A stretch of 6,767 nt of DNA from Parachlamydiaceae bacterium (GTDB lineage Bacteria > Chlamydiota > Chlamydiia > Chlamydiales > Parachlamydiaceae): positions 1-6,767 of the forward strand of contig JACDGH010000143.1 in assembly GCA_013815395.1 (NCBI GenBank). The letters are read 5' to 3'. Numbering within the stretch: position 1 is the stretch's first letter; each line of letters begins with the position of its first letter. Positions 1 through 5,724 of this stretch are shown here, in pieces. The notes beneath the pieces are model-generated. The model was not told the origin of the DNA. It saw only the letters and a list, made by a program, of their open reading frames with translations, and made no database searches. A program made the position numbers and the translations under genes.

Positions 1-2
1 AT

Positions 3-641
3 GCCGCGCTGACCTCAAAACAAGGCACATTGAGCCCATTAGCAGGACTGCCAATCACAGGAGCCATTTTCTGGGTTTCCACTAATAACTCCAAAATGAG
101 ACTTATCGGAGGTCAAGAAAACACCTCTGCTTACGCAGCCTTTGTAACACCGAATGGAACAGTGGCGCCTATAGCCAATCTCCCTTCCGGCCAAAACTTT
201 AGTGTTGCCATCAATGCTAAAGGGGCGGGAATTTTGGGAGGCACATCGCTTTCCCTGCCTTACGCAGCACTTTTAGATAGATATGGAAGGGTGAAAACAA
301 TAAAAGGACTCCCTTCAACGGCAGGGATCATCTATAACGCTACTCTCAATGAATCAGGCACTGGCTTAATTGCAGGATTTTCCACAGCAGGTCCTTATGG
401 TTCTTTCATATCACCCGATGGCTCTCTTACCCCTTTGAAAGGGCTACCAATCGGAAACGGCTTTCTTGACGGCGCAGCTCTACACCCAACCGGCATAGCA
501 CTTGTCGGCGGGGTATCTTTTAATGCTCCTTTCGCAGCAATAGTAGCTCCTAATGGAAAATTAACTTACCTCAGTGGGCTACCCTCATCTGGAGAGATTA
601 ATAGCACAGCTTTTTCGCTTCTGAAAAAAGTCGTGCCTCAA
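3..641 (+). repeat. Four complete plus one degenerate HAF-like protein repeats in the autotransporter passenger
   Basis: Unit starts, read from the translation, are 3, 135, 264, 399 and 534. The four complete units are 44, 43, 45 and 45 residues. Each opens with AA(F/L/I) or GSF, then a P-x-G turn (PNG, RYG, PDG, PNG), then GLP or NLP, a small-residue strand around N/H-x-x-G, and a GG/AG turn before an aromatic residue (AY, PY, PY, PF). The fifth unit keeps PNG and GLP but loses the second half at about 641, where the linker begins. The spacing and the INxxGxxxGG-like core resemble HAF repeats, but the characteristic Trp is missing, so the match is by pattern only. More units probably lie upstream. 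Confidence 0.7.
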
Positions 642-1622
642 AGTATAGGACCTTTTGAAAGCTTGGCTAACACGCAATTTACTTTAACAAATGTTTTAAC
701 CCAGCATAACCTCGTCCATCGAAAAAATTTAACTCAAGAATGTTGTTGTTTTGGGCAATCTGATTCCCTTTTTGAAAATCCCCAAGCCAAGTATTCTATG
801 TGGATAACTCCATTTGCTAATTATAGCCGCACCAAATCTCACTATGCGACTCACTCTTTTTCAAATAGAATTGGGGGGGTTCTGCTTGGATTCGACTACA
901 ATGGCCTACAGAATATTGTGTTAGGGGGAGGTCTGGCATATGCAAAAAATCGCGTTAATTATCATCAAAACAATGGTAACGCTATCCTCAACCACGAATC
1001 AGCACTTCTCTATGCTACCTGGGAGCGTTCAAATTTTTACTTAAATGCCGCTCTTTGGTCAGGCATTTCTCAAACAAACAACAGACGACATAGCTTTGCA
1101 AGTATTGTCTCAAAGTCCCAGCTGAAAGGCTGGAACATATCCCCTCATCTTGAACTTAGCTATCTTTTTTCTATTTGCCAATGCGATCATTTATCGATGG
1201 AACCTTTTCTTACTCTAGATTGGATGTATAATTCTCAATCCCATTTTCGTGAACACGGTTCTTCGGGCTTCAACATCAAATTGAATCACCAGAATTCGTC
1301 CATTTTTCGAACAGAGATAGGTTGTCGTTTATATTCAACCTTTCAATATAAATATGGAATTTTTATCTTTGAAGAAAAATTAAGCTATGTGAATAAAAGT
1401 CCTACTTGTAAAGCAATTGGAACCGCTTCTTTTATTGGGGCAGCTTCAACTTTTGACGTGACCACATTCGATCCAATAGTACAAAATCTGGGAAACGCTC
1501 AACTTCATGTTGAATTTATTCCATTGAAACAGGACCTTTATCTATCGTTAGATTATCAAGGAGAATTTGGATCCTACTTTCAATCCCATTTAATAACTTT
1601 GTCGCTGGGAAGAAATTTTTAG
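3..1622 (+). CDS. Autotransporter, 3' part: HAF-like repeat passenger plus C-terminal beta-barrel (5' end outside window)
   Basis: The frame is open to the left edge (first full codon GCC at 3), and the residues before the TTG at 30 already belong to a repeat unit, so the true start is upstream and at least 539 residues are seen here. Numbering from position 3, residues 1-213 are tandem ~45-residue units with the pattern xAFxxPxGxxxPLxGLP...NxxGxxxxGG, resembling the HAF extracellular repeat and probably beta-rich. Residues ~214-261 form a linker containing a CCC cluster (247-249). Residues ~262-539 alternate aromatic and polar residues in amphipathic strands and end in LSLGRNF, the terminal-Phe signature recognised by the BAM machinery. 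This matches the autotransporter (type Va) barrel in position and size. By family knowledge the barrel inserts in the outer membrane and the passenger is displayed or released. The passenger's ligand or activity is unknown. The barrel contains a G7 run. Repeat identity is less certain than the barrel. Confidence 0.85.
   Translation, partial: AALTSKQGTLSPLAGLPITGAIFWVSTNNSKMRLIGGQENTSAYAAFVTPNGTVAPIANLPSGQNFSVAINAKGAGILGGTSLSLPYAALLDRYGRVKTIKGLPSTAGIIYNATLNESGTGLIAGFSTAGPYGSFISPDGSLTPLKGLPIGNGFLDGAALHPTGIALVGGVSFNAPFAAIVAPNGKLTYLSGLPSSGEINSTAFSLLKKVVPQSIGPFESLANTQFTLTNVLTQHNLVHRKNLTQECCCFGQSDSLFENPQAKYSMWITPFANYSRTKSHYATHSFSNRIGGVLLGFDYNGLQNIVLGGGLAYAKNRVNYHQNNGNAILNHESALLYATWERSNFYLNAALWSGISQTNNRRHSFASIVSKSQLKGWNISPHLELSYLFSICQCDHLSMEPFLTLDWMYNSQSHFREHGSSGFNIKLNHQNSSIFRTEIGCRLYSTFQYKYGIFIFEEKLSYVNKSPTCKAIGTASFIGAASTFDVTTFDPIVQNLGNAQLHVEFIPLKQDLYLSLDYQGEFGSYFQSHLITLSLGRNF
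873..879 (+). repeat. G7 homopolymer within the autotransporter barrel coding sequence
   Basis: Seven consecutive G encode Gly-Gly and the first base of Val in the segment RIGGVLLG. This is the longest G run I noticed in this AT-rich window; a G5 follows at 924-928. Loss of one G would bring TAG at 922-924 into frame. Gain of one G would bring TAA at 956-958 (original numbering) into frame. Either slip would remove most of the barrel. Confidence 0.9.
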
Positions 1623-1710
1623 AAAAACAAATTCCCTTACCTATTTCGTTTAGTATACTCAAAGACCCAAAAATATTATGTCATGCCTCTGACGGTGAGC
1701 ATAGATTAGC

Positions 1711-1738
1711 TCGACATTTTATCATTTTAAGATAGAAA
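1711..1738 (+). promoter_or_regulatory. Candidate sigma70-type promoter for the Spx/YusI-like gene
   Basis: TCGACA (1711-1716) is one base from the -35 consensus. It is followed after 16 bp by TAGAAA (1733-1738), a four-of-six -10 match. Transcription would start near 1745 and give a leader of about 35 bases. This is the best pair I found in the 157-bp spacer after the autotransporter. No convincing terminator was found in the same spacer, so read-through from upstream cannot be excluded. Confidence 0.35.
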
Positions 1739-1779
1739 ATAGGATGTGAATCAAACCAATCAAAATGGATTAGAAAAAG

Positions 1780-2130
1780 ATGATCGTTTATGTTTATGGA
1801 AAATGCTCAACATGCAAAGACGCCCTCCAATTTTTAAAAAATTGCGGCATAGTATTTAAGGAGCAAGAAATCACTAAAAATCCCCCCTCAATTGAAGAAT
1901 TGCACCTAATGCTAGGTTATCAAAATAACATCCTTAAGAAACTCTTCAACACCTCTGGCCTATTATATAAAGAGATGCAATTAAAAGAAAAAATTCAAAA
2001 TTTGACCGTCGAACAAGCCTTATTATTATTTCATCAACATGGCATGCTGGTAAAGCGCCCTTTCTTACTTGGAAATGATTTTGGATTTCTCGGATTTAAA
2101 GAAACGGAATGGTTAAAAAAAATTAAATAA
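1780..2130 (+). CDS. ArsC/Spx-superfamily thioredoxin-fold protein, YusI-like
   Basis: The 116-residue product is the usual length for Spx/ArsC-like proteins. It opens with a beta strand and a redox motif C9-S-T-C12 (MIVYVYGKCSTC). It then has the family landmarks EITKNPPS (about 31-38), LKKLFNTSGLLYKE (about 52-65) and KRPFLLGN (about 92-99), and ends in a GFxExEW-like segment. The FNTSG..YKE and GMLxKRP blocks are what I associate with the YusI-like branch. The position that carries a catalytic Arg in true arsenate reductases reads FNTSG here, so arsenate reduction is unlikely. A cytosolic thiol-redox role is probable; an RNA-polymerase-binding Spx role cannot be judged from sequence alone. 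The start is firm on the 5' side because an in-frame TAG lies at 1771-1773. The RBS is weak (purine-rich AGAAAAAG). An A8 run at 2115-2122 lies in the last codons. The gene is convergent with the SDR gene. Confidence 0.85.
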   Translation: MIVYVYGKCSTCKDALQFLKNCGIVFKEQEITKNPPSIEELHLMLGYQNNILKKLFNTSGLLYKEMQLKEKIQNLTVEQALLLFHQHGMLVKRPFLLGNDFGFLGFKETEWLKKIK

Positions 2131-2192
2131 TTATATACATTTTAATGCAGATAATCCCAGCCAAGAGATAATGAACCAAAACATTTTTCGTG

Positions 2193-2942
2193 TTAACGAT
2201 ATCCTCCAGTAATAAATAACGTTTCACCAGTAATCCACGAGGCATCATCGGAAGCAAGAAAGACGACGGCTGGAGCAACATCATTCGGAAGACCAATCCT
2301 CCCAAGTGGGGTTTGTGATTCAGTATTTTTCCGAAAATCACTTTCTAAAATTCCTGCAGTATGAGTGCCTTCTGTTTCAATCATCCCTGGATTTATAGAA
2401 TTGACACGAATGTTCCTGGGGCCTAGTTCTTTGCTTAAAGACTTAGTTATGGCATCCACTGCCGCTTTGCTGGCACAGTACACCACACCATTGGCAACTG
2501 GTGATTGACCAGCAATGGAGCCAATATTCACAATGCATCCTGAATCCCTAAAGTGTTTTAATGATTCTTTTGATACCAAAAGTAATCCTAAAACATTTAG
2601 ATCAAATATTTTATGATATTTTTCTTCTGTGACATTCTCAATAGGCGCAAATTCATAAACACCTGCATTATTGACAACTATATCAAGTTTTCCAAAGGTA
2701 TTTATCGTTTCCTTAAAAAGTCTCTCGATATCTTTAGCATTTGCCACATTAGCTTGAATTATAGCAGCCTTTCCACCTTTCTCAATAATTTCCGATACAA
2801 CTTTTTGCGCCCCTTCTTTACTTGAGGAGTAATTAACAATTACGGATGCCCCCTCGTTGGCAAGAGCTAGCGCAATGGAAGCGCCGATTCCTTTTGAGGC
2901 TCCGGTTACAATAGCGATTTTTCCATCTAGCTTTTTAGACAT
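2193..2942 (-). CDS. Classical SDR-family NAD(P)-dependent oxidoreductase
   Basis: The 249 residues match the usual length of classical short-chain dehydrogenases. The Rossmann nucleotide-binding motif TGASKGIG is at residues 13-20, NNAG at 91-94, and the catalytic tetrad is N116, S142, Y155 and K159 (YCASK). PG follows at 185-186, and the C-terminus GETLFITGGYR is typical of the FabG/glucose-1-dehydrogenase-like group. The NYSSSKEGA segment after the second strand is of the type often found in NADP-preferring members, so cofactor choice is inferred. The substrate cannot be assigned. It resembles FabG but has no fatty-acid synthesis genes beside it, so I regard it as a stand-alone SDR. The protein should be cytosolic and soluble. 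The start is supported by a strong purine-rich RBS just upstream. It lies 199 bp downstream of the serine hydrolase on the same strand, with its own promoter candidate, and converges on the Spx-like gene with a 62-bp gap. Confidence 0.93.
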   Translation of the reverse strand: MSKKLDGKIAIVTGASKGIGASIALALANEGASVIVNYSSSKEGAQKVVSEIIEKGGKAAIIQANVANAKDIERLFKETINTFGKLDIVVNNAGVYEFAPIENVTEEKYHKIFDLNVLGLLLVSKESLKHFRDSGCIVNIGSIAGQSPVANGVVYCASKAAVDAITKSLSKELGPRNIRVNSINPGMIETEGTHTAGILESDFRKNTESQTPLGRIGLPNDVAPAVVFLASDDASWITGETLFITGGYR

Positions 2943-2947
2943 ATTTT

Positions 2948-2956
2948 CTCCCCCTC
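2948..2956 (-). promoter_or_regulatory. Ribosome binding site of the SDR gene
   Basis: On the minus strand this reads GAGGGGGAG, followed by five bases and then ATG. It is the clearest Shine-Dalgarno-like site in the window and fixes the SDR start at 2942. Confidence 0.7.
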
Positions 2957-2969
2957 ATTAATAAAATTA

Positions 2970-2998
2970 TTTTTAATTCATTTAAATTATCATGTCAA
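2970..2998 (-). promoter_or_regulatory. Candidate sigma70-type promoter of the SDR gene
   Basis: On the minus strand a perfect TTGACA (2998-2993) is followed, after 17 bp, by TAAAAA (2975-2970), a four-of-six -10 match in a very AT-rich stretch. Transcription would begin around 2963, about 20 bases before the ATG. The -35 element sits in a motif repeated near the serine hydrolase gene at 4687-4700. Confidence 0.55.
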
Positions 2999-3141
2999 CT
3001 AACTTTAACAATTTTGGGTGTGATACAAAATCATGATTGAAAGGCGCGGCGGATCCGAAGCACTCCAGGGACTTTTTCAAGGGCATATTATTTATTTTCT
3101 ACGCTTCCCTATTATTCTCAAGGGCTATTACCATCCTCATC
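2999..3141. other. Intergenic stretch with GC-richer island and imperfect direct repeat
   Basis: Between the SDR promoter and the 3' end of the serine hydrolase, bases 3040-3070 are clearly richer in G and C than their surroundings and include the 8-bp palindrome CGGATCCG (3050-3057). An imperfect direct repeat, TCAAGGGCATATTA (about 3077-3090) and TCAAGGGCTATTA (about 3118-3130), follows. Short open frames exist on both strands (a 34-codon one on the minus strand starts with ATGCCCTTG and ends in the SDR promoter; one on the plus strand starts at 3033), but neither has an RBS or a family I recognise. It may be a decayed or dispersed repeat. I see no intrinsic terminator for the hydrolase gene. 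Confidence 0.4.
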
Positions 3142-4608
3142 CTATACCAAAGGTTTTATGTGATATTCTTGAATTAAGGGAGGATTTTCAGGGGTTAATG
3201 CAAACTTCACATATAAACTTAATATTTCACATTTAATGATAAAAGAACCGCGTAATTGATTTTCCGGTACCAATTCAGATATTGAAATAATAGTCCCAGC
3301 CTTTTTAAAAAGTTCAACTGCCTCATTTTTTAATGAATCTATTGAACGATCCAAGAAGAAATTATCTGCAAAGACGCCACTGTTGAATGCATTGTTCCAG
3401 TCCGGCAGGAATTTTACCAAATCGTTTTTTCTCGTTTTTAGTATGCTCGAAGATGGCAATTGTCTTGGTTTTAACTCACCCGCTAAGGTGAGCTTATCTA
3501 ATATTTCGAGATTTAGCTTCCCAGCTGCCGCGTAAGTGACATTGGCAAATAAAATTAAGGCTATACCATATTCTGGCATGATAGACCAGTTGCAGCCAAA
3601 CCCTGGTAAACCACCGCTATGCCCTACTACAACCCTCCCTAGACCATCCTTTGACCAATTTAAACCATATCCATAGCCTTTGGTCAACACATGCTCTTGC
3701 CCATTAAGGCATTTCTCGACCAGCAATTCTCTAAAATTCCATGGCAGGTGCATTTCGCGAAGTGAACTTCTTTTGATTGGACCGCTTTCGCAATCATTAC
3801 GTGGCGGCCATGCAGATAAATGCAGGGCAACATATCGGCTAAACGACTCAACCGAGGTAATCATCCCTCCCATTGCACCAAAAATCCCATTTTTAAGCAA
3901 AGATTCTTCTATCCAATGATTATCTTCCCACCTGTAACCATGAACAAGTTTAGAAGGAGAAATTTCTCCGAAATCCCACGAGACATCTTGCATTCCAAGA
4001 GGTTCACACAAGGATTCAGTAATGAATTTCCCAAAAGGAGTATTTGTGACCTTCTTAATAATATATCCCAATAGGGCATAACCCAAATTGCTATATTCAA
4101 AAACAGTTCCTGGGACATTTGAGAGAAATACACCTTTTTTTAAAAATTCTAAGAGCTCATTCTCAGTTTCCTCTAGTTTTCTATCAGCCCAAGGATCATC
4201 TGTGGAAAATCCTGCTAAATGTATTAATAAATCTCTGATAGTAATGATGGGCGAATCTTCAGTTAATTTTAAGTTCTGTATTTCCGGGATGTACAAGTGA
4301 ACTGGATCATCTAATCTTAGTTTATTTTCATCGCGCAGCTTTAAAATAGCCATCGCAGTAAAACTTTTAGTCATAGATGCTATGCGAAACATCGATTGAG
4401 ATGTTGCGGGAATCTTTTTTTCCAGGTCGATAAATCCCCCACTACCTGAGTGAATCAATCCACCGTCAACTATTATGCCATAAGCATAGCCAGGAAAATG
4501 ATTTTTCTCGGCATACTCTTTATATATAGAATCAACTTCCGGAAGAATTTTTTGGAGTTTAATAACTTTATTAGTGTCTGCAAAAGAAGGCGATGAATAT
4601 AATTGCAT
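3142..4608 (-). CDS. Serine beta-lactamase-fold hydrolase (class C / penicillin-binding-protein-like), probably exported
   Basis: The 488 residues contain the three serine-hydrolase motifs of the beta-lactamase/D-Ala-D-Ala-peptidase fold: S78-M-T-K81 (nucleophile Ser, general-base Lys), Y172-S-N174, and H330-S-G-G333 in place of the KTG box. Supporting blocks are FRIASMTKSFTA, LLIHLAGF (about 127-134) and EPLGMQDVSW (about 202-211). The catalytic domain spans about 20-375. A further domain at about 390-488 (VPENQLRGSF, LTPENPPLIQEYHIK) looks like the small beta-rich C-terminal module seen on many such proteins. HSGG-type members are commonly esterases, peptidases or amidases rather than drug-resistance beta-lactamases, and the substrate is unknown. 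The N-terminus ends in SPSFA-DT, a plausible signal-peptidase site, but ATG at 4608 gives too short a leader; in-frame hydrophobic codons continue to 4629. No good RBS precedes the ATG. It is divergent from the C39-like peptidase gene. Confidence 0.9.
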   Translation of the reverse strand: MQLYSSPSFADTNKVIKLQKILPEVDSIYKEYAEKNHFPGYAYGIIVDGGLIHSGSGGFIDLEKKIPATSQSMFRIASMTKSFTAMAILKLRDENKLRLDDPVHLYIPEIQNLKLTEDSPIITIRDLLIHLAGFSTDDPWADRKLEETENELLEFLKKGVFLSNVPGTVFEYSNLGYALLGYIIKKVTNTPFGKFITESLCEPLGMQDVSWDFGEISPSKLVHGYRWEDNHWIEESLLKNGIFGAMGGMITSVESFSRYVALHLSAWPPRNDCESGPIKRSSLREMHLPWNFRELLVEKCLNGQEHVLTKGYGYGLNWSKDGLGRVVVGHSGGLPGFGCNWSIMPEYGIALILFANVTYAAAGKLNLEILDKLTLAGELKPRQLPSSSILKTRKNDLVKFLPDWNNAFNSGVFADNFFLDRSIDSLKNEAVELFKKAGTIISISELVPENQLRGSFIIKCEILSLYVKFALTPENPPLIQEYHIKPLV

Positions 4609-4629
4609 GAAGGTACTTATTGCTAAAAT
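4609..4629 (-). other. In-frame hydrophobic extension upstream of the serine hydrolase ATG (probable start of its signal peptide)
   Basis: On the minus strand, seven sense codons (ATT TTA GCA ATA AGT ACC TTC) precede the annotated ATG in frame and encode ILAISTF; a TAA stop lies just before them (4632-4630). Joined to MQLYSSPSFA they make a continuous hydrophobic core followed by a signal-peptidase-like site. No ATG, GTG or TTG is available in the extension, so initiation at ATT (4629-4627), or loss of an original start by mutation, are the options. Confidence 0.45.
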
Positions 4630-4656
4630 TTATGATATTTAATATGAGCTTTTTAA

Positions 4657-5658
4657 ATGAAAAATATTTTCACATGGATAATCTTAATGTCAACTTTAAC
4701 TTTCCAAGCTTGCGCCAGCCAATTAATGCACTGCTCTCTCAATCAATCTGAAAAGGAAAGCGGGGTTTTCACTTGGGAAGAAACGCAACTCATTCCTTTT
4801 GATGAATTAATTGTGTCTTGGGATGCGCAGAGACCGATTATCGGATCATATTTAATTCAAGTAAGTGTACTTATTGCCGCTTGGTCCCCATGGTTAGATT
4901 ATGCATTTTGGGGACCTAATGATCAATATTCATTTAAGCACTCTCTACCCGAAGTATCTTTAGAAGCATTTCAAGACACGATTAAAGTGCTAAATGAACA
5001 TAAAGCCAACGGCTTTCGAATTCGCGTGATAGCAAAAGAAAAAGCATCCTTAAAACAGTTTAGAGGACTACATGTTTCAGCAATTGATGGCACCACGCAT
5101 AATATTCACTTATCACATTTGGAAAATGAGTTTATTAACCTAAATGTTGCAGGGCTTTCTCAAATTACTTTACCAGATGAACGCAGTTTGCGTTTATGCT
5201 CCCCTACCTCTACTACTGCTGTGATCCGTTTTTTATCAAATTCCCCCTTACCATCACCACTTGAATTTGCAAATACCGTTGTCGACTCCTCATTTTATAT
5301 CTACGGTAACTGGATTTTAAACACTGCTCAAGCCTCCCATAAACTCGGGGGATCTTACCATTGTTTTGTGGCTCATTTTACAAGTTTTAATCAAATTTTT
5401 GAACAATTGCGCAAGGGAAATCCGGTGGTAGTAAGCGTTCAAGGACCATTAAAAGGCAGTGCTTTCCTATATGAATCAGGGCACTTATTAGTTGTGAAAG
5501 GCTTTGATTCAAAAAACAAAGATGTGCTTTGTATGGATCCTGCTTTTTCTTCGAATGCTTTAACTAACGTCAAGTATGCCTTAACGGATTTTTTGGCCGC
5601 ATGGGGCAGACGGCGTGGTCTTACCTATGTTTTTAACTTAGATGATAAGGCACAATAG
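4657..5658 (+). CDS. Secreted C39-like (papain-fold) cysteine peptidase
   Basis: The 333 residues begin with a signal peptide: K2, a hydrophobic stretch to about residue 18, and a likely cleavage after A-C-A (18-20). The sequence before C19 (TFQAC) is a poor lipobox, so a lipoprotein is less likely. Residues ~40-165 form a beta-rich N-terminal domain (FDELIVSWDAQRP, AAWSPWLDYAFWG), a pattern that I recall preceding C39-like domains. The catalytic domain spans ~166-330 with candidate oxyanion Q169 (GLSQI), nucleophile C181 in CSPTS, H276 in SGHLLVVKGF and D294 in MDPAF. All four expected positions are present, so it should be active. It acts outside the cytoplasm; its substrate is unknown. It is not fused to an ABC transporter, so it is not a bacteriocin-leader-processing C39 exporter. 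Only a weak GAG (4646-4648) resembles an RBS. It probably shares a 48-bp divergent region with the serine hydrolase. Confidence 0.87.
   Translation: MKNIFTWIILMSTLTFQACASQLMHCSLNQSEKESGVFTWEETQLIPFDELIVSWDAQRPIIGSYLIQVSVLIAAWSPWLDYAFWGPNDQYSFKHSLPEVSLEAFQDTIKVLNEHKANGFRIRVIAKEKASLKQFRGLHVSAIDGTTHNIHLSHLENEFINLNVAGLSQITLPDERSLRLCSPTSTTAVIRFLSNSPLPSPLEFANTVVDSSFYIYGNWILNTAQASHKLGGSYHCFVAHFTSFNQIFEQLRKGNPVVVSVQGPLKGSAFLYESGHLLVVKGFDSKNKDVLCMDPAFSSNALTNVKYALTDFLAAWGRRRGLTYVFNLDDKAQ
4666..4693 (-). promoter_or_regulatory. Candidate promoter of the serine hydrolase gene, lying inside the neighbouring gene's signal-peptide codons
   Basis: On the minus strand a perfect TTGACA (4693-4688) is followed after 16 bp by GAAAAT (4671-4666), a four-of-six -10 match with a TG one base upstream (extended -10). 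Transcription would start near 4659, at the start codon of the divergent C39-like gene, giving a leader of about 50 bases that includes the ILAISTF extension. For the opposite direction I found only an isolated TATGAT (4631-4636) with no good -35. Confidence 0.4.
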
Positions 5659-5699
5659 ATTTTCTTGACTAAAAAATTTTATTGGTTGCATACAGGTAG

Positions 5700-5714
5700 T
5701 TAACATAATGTTAA
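5700..5714. promoter_or_regulatory. Perfect 15-bp palindrome upstream of the PD40 propeller gene (candidate operator)
   Basis: TTAACAT-A-ATGTTAA has 7-bp arms around a single central A. It covers CATAAT (5704-5709), a five-of-six -10 match with a weak TTGGTT (5682-5687) 16 bp upstream, and ends beside the RBS AAAGG (5713-5717). A dimeric repressor bound here would block transcription or translation of the propeller gene. A second possible -35, TTGACT (5665-5670), has no good partner. With a one-base loop it cannot form a normal RNA hairpin and has no T-tract, so it is not a terminator. Confidence 0.45.
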
Positions 5715-5724
5715 AGGCCTGAAA

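Noticed and set aside
1..12. ATG at the first base as a gene start
   Set aside because: Its frame reads ATG CCG CGC TGA and stops at once.
30..32. TTG as the start codon of the autotransporter
   Set aside because: The frame is open to the window edge and the nine codons before it (AALTSKQGT) fit the opening of a repeat unit, so the gene begins further left.
1681..1705. Possible terminator hairpin after the autotransporter (ATGCCTC...GAGCAT)
   Set aside because: The stem is only six pairs with a bulge and is not followed by a T-run.
2115..2122. A8 run at the end of the Spx-like gene as a phase-variation site
   Set aside because: Slippage would change only the last one or two residues, and A-runs are expected in AT-rich DNA.
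1780..2130. True arsenate reductase (arsC)
   Set aside because: The active-site Arg region is replaced by FNTSG, the CxxC and FNTSG/KRP pattern fits the YusI-like branch, and no arsenic resistance genes are adjacent.
2123..2341. 72-codon minus-strand frame overlapping the SDR 3' end
   Set aside because: It overlaps the well-supported SDR in another frame, and its sequence is low-complexity Leu/Ile-rich.
3107..3127. Possible terminator hairpin CCCT...AGGG in the spacer
   Set aside because: It has a four-base stem and no T-tract on the relevant strand.
3033..3236. 67-codon plus-strand open frame in the spacer
   Set aside because: It has no RBS, no recognisable family, and its second half runs antisense through the 3' end of the serine hydrolase.
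3680..4300. Several 70-84-codon plus-strand frames inside the serine hydrolase
   Set aside because: They are antisense shadows of a gene with intact catalytic motifs and resemble no known protein.
3142..4608. AmpC-type antibiotic-resistance beta-lactamase
   Set aside because: The third motif is HSGG rather than KTG, the protein is about 100 residues longer with a C-terminal module, and many non-resistance hydrolases share this fold.
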